A stretch of 46,975 nt of DNA from Caldithrix sp. (GTDB taxonomy: Bacteria; Zhuqueibacterota; Zhuqueibacteria; Thermofontimicrobiales; Sulfurfontimicrobiaceae). Below, one piece after another: positions 1 to 7,900 of this stretch (within the stretch, counting starts at the first letter, position 1; the number at the start of each line of letters is the position of its first letter). The notes below the pieces were generated by a model. The model had not been told where the DNA came from. It searched no databases and saw only the letters and a list, made by a program, of their open reading frames with translations. The stretch lies in NCBI GenBank assembly GCA_020722815.1, contig DYKB01000057.1, positions 1-46,975 on the forward strand, given 5' to 3'. The translations under genes were made by a program, and so were the position numbers.

Positions 1-48
1 ACCTTATTTTTTCATTTGATTATCATCACCAATAAGGTAATAAGGTTG
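1..48. repeat. Partial palindromic repeat (AATAAGGTAATAAGGT family)
   Basis: The window opens inside a small inverted repeat: ACCTTATT at 1-8 can pair with the AATAAGGTAATAAGGT stretch at about 31-46. The right arm matches the right arm of the perfect hairpin at 25307-25380, so this is a second, probably truncated, member of that family. No function can be read from it. Confidence 0.5.
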
Positions 49-363
49 GTGGTGTTGCGGGTTTTGCGGATTACCAAAGTTAAGAAGGTGTTACCTCAAC
101 CAACCGGATGGGTCAAATCCAGCAAACGTTATCTTTCGCAATCTTTTTCAGCGACAATGTCGGATGACAACATTCAATAAAGTGTTCACCCTTTTCAGCA
201 AAGCTGATCTTTTTATGAGGCGCAGTCTGCTTGAGGATATTCTGGCAGACTTTATCCACCGCTGCCCTGGACACAAAAAATGAAAATTGTTTGCTTTCAC
301 CCGGTGATCGGTTACGAAAAAGAAACAATAATATTTTGTTAATTTTAAACTTATCAGGTAAAA
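49..363. other. Leader region without a recognised gene
   Basis: About 315 bases lie between the edge repeat and the first clear gene. Both strands carry short open frames (for example a + strand ATG near 168 that runs 39 codons to a stop near 287, and a - strand frame that continues into the ferredoxin gene), but I recognise neither product and neither has a convincing ribosome binding site. It may hold the promoter of the redox operon; I could not pick a clear -35/-10 pair. Confidence 0.4.
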
Positions 364-984
364 ATGGCAGCAAAAAATGATCAACAGACTTTAAAACGGC
401 GCGACTTTTTGAACGATAGTATCCGCACCCTCGCTTCATTAGCAATCGGTGGACTTGCAGGCCTGATTGTCACCCGCTCCAACAAAACCGACATGGTCTG
501 GCAAATTGACCCGACGAAATGCGTCCAATGTGAGCGCTGCTCAACCAATTACGTTCTCACTCCATCCGCGGTGAAATGTGTCCATGCGTACGATGTTTGT
601 GGATACTGCAATCTTTGTGGTGGTTTTTATCGACCAGATGCAAAAATATTGGATACCGCTGCCGAAAATCAACTTTGCCCAACCAAGACGATTAAACGAA
701 CTTATATTGAAAATCCATACTTTGAATACACCATTGAAGAGGAACTTTGCATCGGCTGCGGAAAATGTGTTAAAGGATGCAATTCATTCGGAAATGGATC
801 GTTGCATTTACAGGTTCGTCATGATCTGTGTGTCAATTGTAATGAATGTTCAATCGCCAGAGTATGCCCTTCAGGGGCTTTTGTTCGCGTGCCCGCATCA
901 CGGCCTTATTTATTAAAAGGTGAACAGGGACTGGAATCCCATGCAAAATTACAGGAAATTCAAAAAATCAGAATCAGGATTTAA
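364..984 (+). CDS. Tat-exported polyferredoxin (4Fe-4S protein)
   Basis: A 206-residue electron-transfer protein. Residues 12-16 (RRDFL) followed by a hydrophobic stretch at about 22-37 form a twin-arginine type signal or anchor, so it is probably exported already folded. After it come sixteen cysteines. The groups at C53/C56/C59/C72, C79/C82/C85/C105, C129/C132/C135/C139 and C156/C159/C162/C168 could hold up to four 4Fe-4S clusters; the third and fourth have the classic ferredoxin spacing (CIGCGKCVKGC). It lies 54 bases upstream of the HydB-like gene on the same strand, so it is probably the first gene of an operon and passes electrons to or from that protein. It resembles the small Fe-S subunits found next to NuoF/HydB-like and Rnf-like systems. 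The exact partner and direction of electron flow are not visible. The ATG start follows a poor ribosome site (AGGTAAAA). Confidence 0.85.
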   Translation: MAAKNDQQTLKRRDFLNDSIRTLASLAIGGLAGLIVTRSNKTDMVWQIDPTKCVQCERCSTNYVLTPSAVKCVHAYDVCGYCNLCGGFYRPDAKILDTAAENQLCPTKTIKRTYIENPYFEYTIEEELCIGCGKCVKGCNSFGNGSLHLQVRHDLCVNCNECSIARVCPSGAFVRVPASRPYLLKGEQGLESHAKLQEIQKIRIRI

Positions 985-1038
985 TCAACATTAAGCCCTT
1001 ATCCTTGATAAAAGAAGCAAACCATCCGGATTTACGTA

Positions 1039-1833
1039 ATGATTAAATTGAATAATAAATTTATTCCGACTTTATTTTTACTCATCATCATCGGGACGAC
1101 TTTCAGCCCGCTCCTGAGTCAAAACCGTTTCCCGAAGCCAGAATTTGAGTCGGGTTATGTAACACCCCGCGAAATTGTTGAAGATATTGGCGGCGGGATA
1201 GCCGGTATTCGAAAATTTAAAGCTGTACAGGTTGGTGGGCCATCTGGTGGCTGTATTCCGTCGAAACTCGCCCATACGCGGGTTGATTATGAAGCGCTCA
1301 CCAATATCGGCGCCATGATGGGTTTTGGGGGCTTACTCGTGCTTGATGATTCTGACTGTATGGTCGATATTGCCCGTTACTTTTTATCCTTCACGCAGGA
1401 TCAATCCTGTGGAAAATGTACTTTCTGCCGGGTGGGAACGCGACGTATGCTCGAGATACTGGAAAAAATTTGCAATGGCAAAGGGCAGCATGGTGATTTA
1501 ACGCTATTGGAAGAGCTGGCAAACCGAACCAAACAGGCCAGTCTCTGCGGACTGGGAAAAACAGCCCCAAATCCGGTTCTCACCACCTTAAAATATTTTC
1601 GTCATGAGTATGAAACGCACATTGAAGGACGTTGTCCGGCCAAAAAATGCAAGGCGCTTATCACTTACAAAATAACCAAAGAATGTATTGGCTGCACGAA
1701 GTGTGCACAACAATGTCCAGTAGGCGCCATTCAGTTTAGACCCTATCAAAAGCATGAAATTGACGCCACGATTTGTATTCGATGTGATACCTGTCGCTTG
1801 GTCTGTCCTGAAAATGCAGTAGAGGTAAAATAG
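1039..1833 (+). CDS. HydB/NuoF C-terminal-like Fe-S protein with N-terminal signal/anchor, no FMN/NADH domain
   Basis: 264 residues. Residues 1-27 are a Sec-like signal or membrane anchor (hydrophobic 9-25). Residues 28-42 contain RFPKPEFESGY, which I recall from the N-termini of membrane 4Fe-4S (NapH-like) proteins in FCB-type bacteria. From about residue 44 (REIVEDIGGGI) the sequence is that of HydB/HndC/NuoF-type subunits: SLBB domain with GGPSGGCIP (66-74), the N3 cluster motif CGKCTFC (124-130) with its fourth cysteine at C170, then two ferredoxin motifs (C216/C219/C222/C226 and C246/C249/C252/C256). The family's first ~300 residues, which bind FMN and NADH, are absent. It could carry electrons among three 4Fe-4S clusters but should not oxidise NADH. 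The stop codon abuts the next start, so the two are tightly coupled. It may be a natural exported variant or the product of an in-frame deletion joining two genes. Confidence 0.8.
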   Translation: MIKLNNKFIPTLFLLIIIGTTFSPLLSQNRFPKPEFESGYVTPREIVEDIGGGIAGIRKFKAVQVGGPSGGCIPSKLAHTRVDYEALTNIGAMMGFGGLLVLDDSDCMVDIARYFLSFTQDQSCGKCTFCRVGTRRMLEILEKICNGKGQHGDLTLLEELANRTKQASLCGLGKTAPNPVLTTLKYFRHEYETHIEGRCPAKKCKALITYKITKECIGCTKCAQQCPVGAIQFRPYQKHEIDATICIRCDTCRLVCPENAVEVK

Positions 1834-3417
1834 ATGCCCGAAATTATTATTAATCAAAATAAAATTCAGGTTCCAGAGGGTAGTAGCGTTCTTGAGGCTG
1901 CCCAAAAACTGAAGATTGATATTCCAAAACTCTGTTTTTTAAAGGGATACAAACCTTTTACATCCTGTATGGTTTGTCTGGTGGAAGAAAAAAAGACTGG
2001 AAAATTGCTCCCCTCCTGCTCGACGCTGGTAGCCGACGGGATGGAAATCGAAACGGATTCTAGTCAAGTCTATGCTGCCCGACGTGATGCACTCGAACTG
2101 CTTCTCAGTGAACATCTGGGTGATTGCGAAGCACCCTGTCAAAGAATTTGTCCCGCGCACATGAATATTCCATTAATGCTGCGGCAGATTGCGGCAAATG
2201 ATCTGAAGGCGGCAATCAACACGATCAAACAAACCATTGCATTACCAGCCGTATTGGGACGAATTTGTCCGGCACCCTGTGAAAATGGCTGTCGCCGAAA
2301 GGATTTTGACCAGCCGGTTTCAATCTGTCTGCAAAAACGCTTTGCGGCTGATATTGATCTGGCTTCAGAAAATCCATATTTGCCGGAAATCGCTCCTGCC
2401 AGCGGGAAAAAAGTTGCCATTGTCGGCGCCGGACCAACCGGACTGGCTGCTGCGTATTATCTTCAGCAATTTGGCCACGCCTGCACACTGTTTGATAAAA
2501 ATTCAGCACCAGGTGGCGCGCTTCAATATGACGTTCCTGTTGAAAATCTCCCTCGTGAAGTGCTTCAGGCTGAAATTAATATTATCAAAAAATTGGGCGC
2601 TCAATTCCAATCCGGAATCGAGATTGGACAAAAAATCAATCTGAATGAACTTCAAAAAAAATTCGATGCCATTATTCTCGCAACGGGTCAAATTCCTCCT
2701 GAAAAATTTAAAAAATTTGGGCTGGAGTTGACCCCTAACGGTTTCAAAGTGAATAAAACAACTTTTAAAACCAGTCGACCTGAAATTTTTGCCGGTGGAA
2801 ACGCCATTCGAAAAGGGAAAATGGCCGTGACCTCAGTAGGACATGGACATGCCATCGCCATTTCAGTGAATCAATTTTTGACCAATCAGCCTGTTATCGG
2901 ACCGCGGGATAAATTCAATTCCATTTTGGGACGTCTGCATGATGAAGAAATTTCGGAATTTATGAAGAATGTTGATCAAACTGAATGTCATGAGCCTTCA
3001 AACGGGCTGAATCATGGTTTTACGCCAGAAGAAGCCATCGCCGAAGCAAAACGTTGCCTGCATTGCGATTGCCGTAAGCCCGAATCCTATAAATTACGGA
3101 AATATGCAAATTTTTATCAGGCCAATCAGCAGCGATTTAAGTCATCTCAACGTAAACAATTTGAAAAGCAGATTCAACATCCCGAAGTCATTTATGAACC
3201 GGGGAAATGTATCAAATGTGGCATTTGCGTTCAGATAACTGAAAAATCAGGCGAAAAATTAGGCTTAACATTTATTGGCCGCGGTTTTAATGTCAAAATT
3301 GGCGTTCCTTTAAACGAAACGCTTGAAAAAGGACTCCAGGAAGTAGCCGCTGATTGTGTTCAAAATTGCCCTACGGCTGCATTATCTTTTAATTCAGGGG
3401 AGGATAAATGCGAATAA
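1834..3417 (+). CDS. 2Fe-2S / GltD-like FAD oxidoreductase lacking the NAD(P)H domain
   Basis: 527 residues. Domains in order: 2Fe-2S ferredoxin fold (C34, C45, C48, C62); GltD-type 4Fe-4S region (C98/C102/C106 and C145/C149/C153); FAD Rossmann motif VAIVGAGPTGLAAA at about 194-207; FAGGNAI at about 312-318; RCLHCDC-type cysteines near 408-412; and a C-terminal ferredoxin with KCIKCGIC and a distal CVQNCP. In GltD and NfnB the FAD halves are separated by an inserted NADPH domain of roughly 160 residues with a second GxGxxA motif. Here FDAIILATG runs straight on to the closing FAD segment, so that domain is cleanly missing. The usual FAGGD aspartate is N. It has no signal of its own; it may be cytoplasmic or exported with a partner. 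It starts right after the HydB-like stop and overlaps the PQQ gene by 10 bases (ATGCGAATAA). Confidence 0.82.
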   Translation: MPEIIINQNKIQVPEGSSVLEAAQKLKIDIPKLCFLKGYKPFTSCMVCLVEEKKTGKLLPSCSTLVADGMEIETDSSQVYAARRDALELLLSEHLGDCEAPCQRICPAHMNIPLMLRQIAANDLKAAINTIKQTIALPAVLGRICPAPCENGCRRKDFDQPVSICLQKRFAADIDLASENPYLPEIAPASGKKVAIVGAGPTGLAAAYYLQQFGHACTLFDKNSAPGGALQYDVPVENLPREVLQAEINIIKKLGAQFQSGIEIGQKINLNELQKKFDAIILATGQIPPEKFKKFGLELTPNGFKVNKTTFKTSRPEIFAGGNAIRKGKMAVTSVGHGHAIAISVNQFLTNQPVIGPRDKFNSILGRLHDEEISEFMKNVDQTECHEPSNGLNHGFTPEEAIAEAKRCLHCDCRKPESYKLRKYANFYQANQQRFKSSQRKQFEKQIQHPEVIYEPGKCIKCGICVQITEKSGEKLGLTFIGRGFNVKIGVPLNETLEKGLQEVAADCVQNCPTAALSFNSGEDKCE

Positions 3418-4575
3418 AAATTTTTAGATATTTAATTATTACAATTTTTTTAACATTTATCGTTATCAATTTTGCCTGTGAAAAATCAACCAGATCAAAT
3501 TCATTACCAAATTATGCCCAAACCGAATGGCTGATTTTTCGGGGCAATCCACAACTAACTGGCATCGCAGCAGGCCAAATACCAGATTTTTTTCAATTGC
3601 AATGGACATTCAAAACGGAAGATGTTATCAAATCTACTCCCGTTATTCGGTCGAGTACAGCCTTTTTCGGCTCTGATGATGGGAAAATATATGCGCTCGA
3701 ATTAAAAACCGGCCAAAAAATATGGGAATACAATGCCAATTCGGCAATGGAAGCATCACCACTCCTGATTGATGAATACGTTATCGTGGGAACAATCTCA
3801 GGTAAGCTTTTATGTCTTGAGGCGAAAACCGGTCAATTCAAATGGGAATACGTAACGAAAAAAAAATAACCGGTTCAGCGAATTGGGTGCCGGCAACCGA
3901 CAGCAGTGAAAAATGGATTATTTTTGGCTGTTATGATTTTGCGATTCATTGCGTGAGTTTAACAAGGGGCCAATTCATCTGGCGCCATGAGACGGATAAT
4001 TTTATCAACGGAACACCGGCAACGGATGGAAAAAGCATCATATTTGGCGGATGCGATGGTCTGGTGCATCAGATTTCAAGCCTGGATGGGAAACAATTGC
4101 CGAAGTCGATGTTGGTTCTTATGTCCCTGGCTCTACAGCCCTGGCTGAAACAGAAGCCTTTGCCGGACAGTATGAAAATAAACTGGTATGCGTCGATTTA
4201 GCCAATCAAAAAATCAAATGGGAGTACGGCGATCCGGAAAATGGTGAACCGTTTTTCTCCTCGCCGGCAGTGGATAAAGATCACATGGTTGTTGGCTCGC
4301 GAGATCAAATGATTCACTGCATTGATCGCCAAACCGGTCAAAATCGCTGGATATTTAATACGCGTGGCGAAGTCGATTCTTCGCCCATCATAGTCGATAA
4401 AAAAATTGTCGTTGGTTCTGAAGATGGTTTTCTTTACCTGCTAAATCTGGATGATGGTAAACTCATCTGGTCGTATGAAATTGGCAGTGCGATTACCGGT
4501 TCACCCGCGCTGGCAGATGGCATGATTCTGATTGGGGCTGAGGATGGGCGGATTTATGCGTTTGGAGGGAATTAA
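3408..4575 (+). pseudogene. PQQ-repeat (BamB-like) beta-propeller lipoprotein, two frameshifts
   Basis: The reading frame starts inside the end of the flavoprotein gene (10-base overlap). It has an N-terminal hydrophobic segment ending in FAC at about residue 24, a loose lipobox, then about seven or eight PQQ-type blades (GKIYALELKTGQKIWEY, KLVCVDLANQKIKWEYG, GFLYLLNLDDGKLIWSYE and others). The coding frame changes twice, once in the run of nine A at 3858-3866 and once at the AAA at 4091-4093; restoring one A at each place gives one continuous protein of about 389 residues. It is either a recent pseudogene or an intact gene with homopolymer errors in the sequence. If intact, it would be an exported lipoprotein, perhaps a redox or scaffolding partner of the Fe-S proteins; PQQ binding itself is not assured, since many such propellers bind no cofactor. 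Confidence 0.8.
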
Positions 4576-4627
4576 TTTCTATTCGGATAAAGCGGTTCCA
4601 GGTTCATATTGGAAATTATTGATATAA

Positions 4628-4837
4628 CCTGAAAAATTCATAGGCACGAAGAAGACATTATGGTTTTCAATAAAACATTTAATACTTTGATTATTAATTC
4701 TTTATGGCCTAAACATAACATAAAAAATTCATTCTATTTTTTACTGCTGTTGATAAGAGCAAAAATCAAGTTTTAAGAAACGATAATGTTTTCTTCGTGT
4801 CTTAGTGCCTTCGTGGCTAAAGAATATGAATACCAGG
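4628..4837. mobile_element. MITE-like element, family A copy 1 (TIR CCTGA..., TSD ATAA)
   Basis: A 210-base AT-rich element starts CCTGAAAAATTCATA and ends in the complement of CCTGGTATTCATATTC. Its subterminal arms carry the CACGAAG / CTTCGTG motif seen in many bacterial genomes. The same 4 bases, ATAA, flank it at 4624-4627 and 4838-4841, as expected for a target duplication. It has no coding capacity. The inner sequence resembles copy 2 at 7601-7841. It fills most of the gap between the PQQ gene and the broken glycosyltransferase. Confidence 0.6.
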
Positions 4838-4874
4838 ATAATTGAGTGGTATTTAATATACAAATGGAGCCTTC

Positions 4875-6172
4875 ATGAAAATTGTACAAATAATTCCCGG
4901 AACCGGCGGGAGTTTTTATTGTGAAAATTGCGTTCGGGATGGAAGCATGGTAAAAGCCCTCCGGGATACGGGGCATGACGTCACCATGATCCCCATGTAT
5001 TTGCCCCTCATGGTTGAGGAGCCGGATTTAACCGGCGATACTTCCATCTTTTTCGGAGCAATTAATGTCTATTTAAAACAATTCGCTCCGTTTTTAAAAA
5101 GAATGCCCGCCTGGCTCACCCGTTTTTTTGATTCTTCTCTCATGCTCAAATTTGCGGCCAGTAAAGCCGGCGCAACCCGTGCCACCGGCCTCGAAGAGAT
5201 GACGCTTTCCATGTTACGCGGCGAAGAAGGAAATCAATAAGAAGACCTCGATCTCCTGGTTTCATGGCTAAAGGAACATGGTAAACCAGATGTGGTCTAT
5301 CTCGCCAATGCCCTGTTACTTGGACTGGCGCGTCGTATCAACCAGGAATTGAACATTCCCGTGGTCTGTGCCCTCCAGGATGAAGACACCTGGCTGGATG
5401 TGATGCGTCCTGAATATCAGGCCGAAACCTGGCGAATTATTCAGGAACAAGCGGCGGAAATCGATGCCTTTATCGCCGTCAGTCGATATTATGCCGATAT
5501 CATGCAGCCACGAATTAAAATACCAGGCGAAAAAATGCATATTATTCACATTGGAATCAATTTAGACGGCTACGAAACCTCGTCATTGCCCTTTAATCCG
5601 CCAGTTATTGGCTTCTTTTCACAACTTTGTGAATATTATGGATTGGATATCCTGGTAGATGCTTTTATAAAACTTAAATCTGACCGCCAATTAAAAGATC
5701 TGAAATTATTTATTACGGGTGGAATGACCAAAGATAATCAAAAATATGTCCATGGTTTACAAAAAAGCTCGCCAGAAAAGGCTATTTAAACGATGTCAAA
5801 ATTTTTCCTGATTTTGATCGAATTCATCGGTTACAATTTCTCAAAAGCCTGACCGTTCTTTCGGTCCCCATGCGGGTTGGGGAAGCATTCGGAACATTTC
5901 AAATTGAAGCACAGGCGGCTGGTGTACCGATCGTCGAACCCCGGATTGGGGCGATCCCTGAGTTATTAGAAATTACTGGTGGTGGAATTTTATATGAACC
6001 CAATACACCAGAAGCGCTCGCCGAGGCACTTAAATCAATATTGCTGCAGCCTGCCGTAGCCCATGAATTAGGTCAAAAAGGATAAACGGCTGTTTTAAAA
6101 AATTTTAGTAACGAAACCATGGCCCAAAAACTAATAAATGTGTTTGAAATAGCAATTTCATCACAAATTTAA
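4875..6172 (+). pseudogene. Group 4-type glycosyltransferase, broken by two stops and a frameshift
   Basis: The start is good: ATG at 4875, then MKIVQIIPGTGGSFYCENC, an N-terminus I recognise from GT4 glycosyltransferases of environmental bacteria. The frame meets an in-frame TAA at 5238-5240 and resumes unchanged (EDLDLLVSWLKEHG). It shifts at the A-run 5761-5766, where one extra A would restore QKKLARKGYLNDVKIFPDF, and continues through the donor-binding motif EAFGTFQIEAQAAGVPIV. A second in-frame TAA lies at 6083-6085, before the natural end (NETMAQKLINVFE). Repaired, it would be about 430 residues, normal for the family. Two nonsense codons besides the frameshift make real decay more likely than sequencing error alone. 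The donor and acceptor sugars are unknown. Confidence 0.85.
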
Positions 6173-6183
6173 AACGAAAGTTT

Positions 6184-6212
6184 TTGCATTTTTAATTATT
6201 TTTTTGTAAATT
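6184..6212 (+). promoter_or_regulatory. Possible sigma70-type promoter for the ABC ATPase
   Basis: TTGCAT at 6184-6189 and TAAATT at 6207-6212 are separated by 17 bases, about 70 bases upstream of the chosen ATPase start. The region is very AT-rich, so chance matches are likely. Confidence 0.3.
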
Positions 6213-6280
6213 ATCCCTAATTCCAGTACGAATGGCATATTATGCTATCACCTTCATCGTCTGAGCGGAGGGAATCCACC

Positions 6281-6967
6281 ATGTTGCTTGAGTTGGAGCA
6301 TATTGAAAAACGTTATGCGACGCCGGATGGAAAAAATTCACTCATCATTCTACGCGATATTTCAATTAAAATTGCTGATGGCGAATCGATTGCCATCCTG
6401 GGGCCTTCAGGATCGGGAAAAAGCACTCTCCTCAACATCATGGGCGCGCTGGATCGTCCCACGGCTGGTGAAATTCGTCTCGCCGGGCAGGATTTATCAA
6501 AATTAACCAATCAGGAACTCGCCAGCGTCCGCAATCAGCAGATCGGATTTATCTTTCAACTGCACCATTTGCTTCCGCAATGTACCGCGCTGGAAAATGT
6601 TTTAATTCCGACGATTCCACATGAAAAATACAAAAATGCGCCGGAATCAATTAATCGCGCCAAAGAATTATTGAAACGGGTCGGATTAGGCAACCGAATG
6701 AATTATCGACCCGGCCAGCTTTCCGGTGGCGAATGTCAACGGACGGCAGTTGTGCGTGCCCTGATTAATAAACCGAAATTGATTCTTGCCGATGAACCAA
6801 CCGGATCATTAGATCAGCAAACCGCCGAAAGTCTGGGAAAATTGCTGCATGAACTCAATCAGGAACAGAAGGTCGCCATCGTTATGGTTACTCACTCGAC
6901 AGCTCTCGCCAATCTTATGAATCGACGTTTTCAGCTATCGAATGGAACTTTAAATCAAATATCCTGA
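6281..6967 (+). CDS. ABC transporter ATP-binding protein, LolD/MacB type
   Basis: A 228-residue ATPase of the LolD/MacB/FtsE type, which powers MacB/LolCE-like permeases in lipoprotein release or peptide/drug export. Visible motifs: Walker A GPSGSGKST (41-49), Q-loop Q93, signature LSGGE (147-151), Walker B LILADEPT (about 167-174), D-loop SLD, and a switch histidine in VTHS near 207. I chose the ATG at 6281 because GGAGGG lies just upstream; the frame is open 13 codons further to 6242 but that start has no ribosome site and adds an atypical leader. No permease gene is next to it, so it is an orphan ATPase here and its partner must be elsewhere. Confidence 0.88.
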   Translation: MLLELEHIEKRYATPDGKNSLIILRDISIKIADGESIAILGPSGSGKSTLLNIMGALDRPTAGEIRLAGQDLSKLTNQELASVRNQQIGFIFQLHHLLPQCTALENVLIPTIPHEKYKNAPESINRAKELLKRVGLGNRMNYRPGQLSGGECQRTAVVRALINKPKLILADEPTGSLDQQTAESLGKLLHELNQEQKVAIVMVTHSTALANLMNRRFQLSNGTLNQIS

Positions 6968-7014
6968 CTTAATCGGCTCTGATAAAATAAATTAATTTTA
7001 AAAAGTGACAACTA

Positions 7015-7587
7015 ATGAAAATATACACCGGCACCGGCGATCAGGGAATGACCAGCCTCGTCAATGGGGAAAGAATCTCAAAAGGTGATCTAAAAGTTGA
7101 ATCCTATGGAACAATAGATGAATTGAATTCATGGTTAGGGGTTATCGTTTCGCAGTTGCCATTATCACTCGACCAAACGATTAAAGAGCTAAAAAACATC
7201 CAATCCAATTTGTTCGCCATCGGTTCCTGTCTGGCAACCCCTTTTAATTCACCCCTATTTGATTTATTAAAAAAAATTGATCCGGCAGAAATAAAGAACC
7301 TGGAGAATGCCATCGATACTTATAGCGATCAATTAATGGAACTTCAAAACTTTATTTTACCAGGCGGACATCCATTAGCAGCCTGGACCCATGTTGCCCG
7401 AACCGTGTGCCGGCGCGCGGAAAGACGAATCATTAATTTGCTTGAATTGGAAATCCCAAAAGATCCCAACCAAACGTCATTGACGAATATTCAAATTTAC
7501 ATGAATCGCCTGGCGGATTACCTTTTCATGCTGGCACGGTTTTTTAATTTTCATTTTGGACAGACTGACGAAAATTTAAAAAAATAA
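7015..7587 (+). CDS. PduO-type ATP:cob(I)alamin adenosyltransferase
   Basis: 190 residues, normal length for the family. It makes adenosylcobalamin by moving the adenosyl group of ATP onto cob(I)alamin in the cytoplasm. Recognisable parts are the N-terminal MKIYTGTGDQGMTSL ATP loop, the YGTIDELNS motif near residue 31, and CRRAERRI in the C-terminal helix, where PduO enzymes carry the conserved arginines. It starts 47 bases after the ABC ATPase, too close for a cobalamin riboswitch. No other cobalamin gene or B12-dependent enzyme is visible nearby, so it probably serves an enzyme elsewhere. Confidence 0.9.
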   Translation: MKIYTGTGDQGMTSLVNGERISKGDLKVESYGTIDELNSWLGVIVSQLPLSLDQTIKELKNIQSNLFAIGSCLATPFNSPLFDLLKKIDPAEIKNLENAIDTYSDQLMELQNFILPGGHPLAAWTHVARTVCRRAERRIINLLELEIPKDPNQTSLTNIQIYMNRLADYLFMLARFFNFHFGQTDENLKK

Positions 7588-7600
7588 ATTATCCTTTAAT

Positions 7601-7841
7601 CCTGAATAGTTCATCGCCACGAAGGCACAAAGGCACGAAGAAAAATTGAGGTTTTTTGTTAAAGTGTTTATTATCTTAATTTTAAATAAGTTATCTCATT
7701 AATATTACATAGAAAGTTCATCCTGTACTTTTTCTGAATTTAAAAAAAAGCAAAACCAGGTTTTAACAAAAGCTAATCTGTAACATAATGTTTTTTTTGT
7801 GTCTTCGTGCCTTTGTGGCAAAAATTTATAAATAGTCCAGG
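7601..7841. mobile_element. MITE-like element, family A copy 2 (TIR CCTGA..., TSD TAAT)
   Basis: A 241-base element begins CCTGAATAGTTCATCGCCAC and ends in the complement of CCTGGACTATTTATAA. Inside are long complementary arms with GCCACGAAGGCAC / GTGCCTTTGTGGC-like sequences. TAAT flanks it at 7597-7600 and 7842-7845. Its middle aligns loosely with copy 1 at 4628-4837 (shared GTTCATCCTGT / ATTCATTCTAT and AGCAAAA..GTTTTAA stretches), so the two are diverged members of one non-coding family. Confidence 0.6.
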
Positions 7842-7900
7842 TAATAGAATTTGATAATTGCCACTAAATTTTTTTTTAAAATCAAAAAAGGGGTCAATTT

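Noticed and set aside
113..445. A 110-residue open frame on the - strand overlapping the ferredoxin gene.
   Set aside because: It begins inside a well-supported gene on the other strand and matches no family I know; the stretch 113-340 is left as unexplained rather than called.
5238..6085. In-frame TAA codons in the glycosyltransferase as a sign of stop-codon reassignment.
   Set aside because: Other intact genes in the window end with TAA, TAG and TGA normally, and this gene also carries a frameshift, so decay is the simpler reading.
6968..7014. A cobalamin riboswitch before the adenosyltransferase gene.
   Set aside because: Only 47 bases separate it from the upstream gene, too short for the aptamer, and no B12-box-like sequence is visible.
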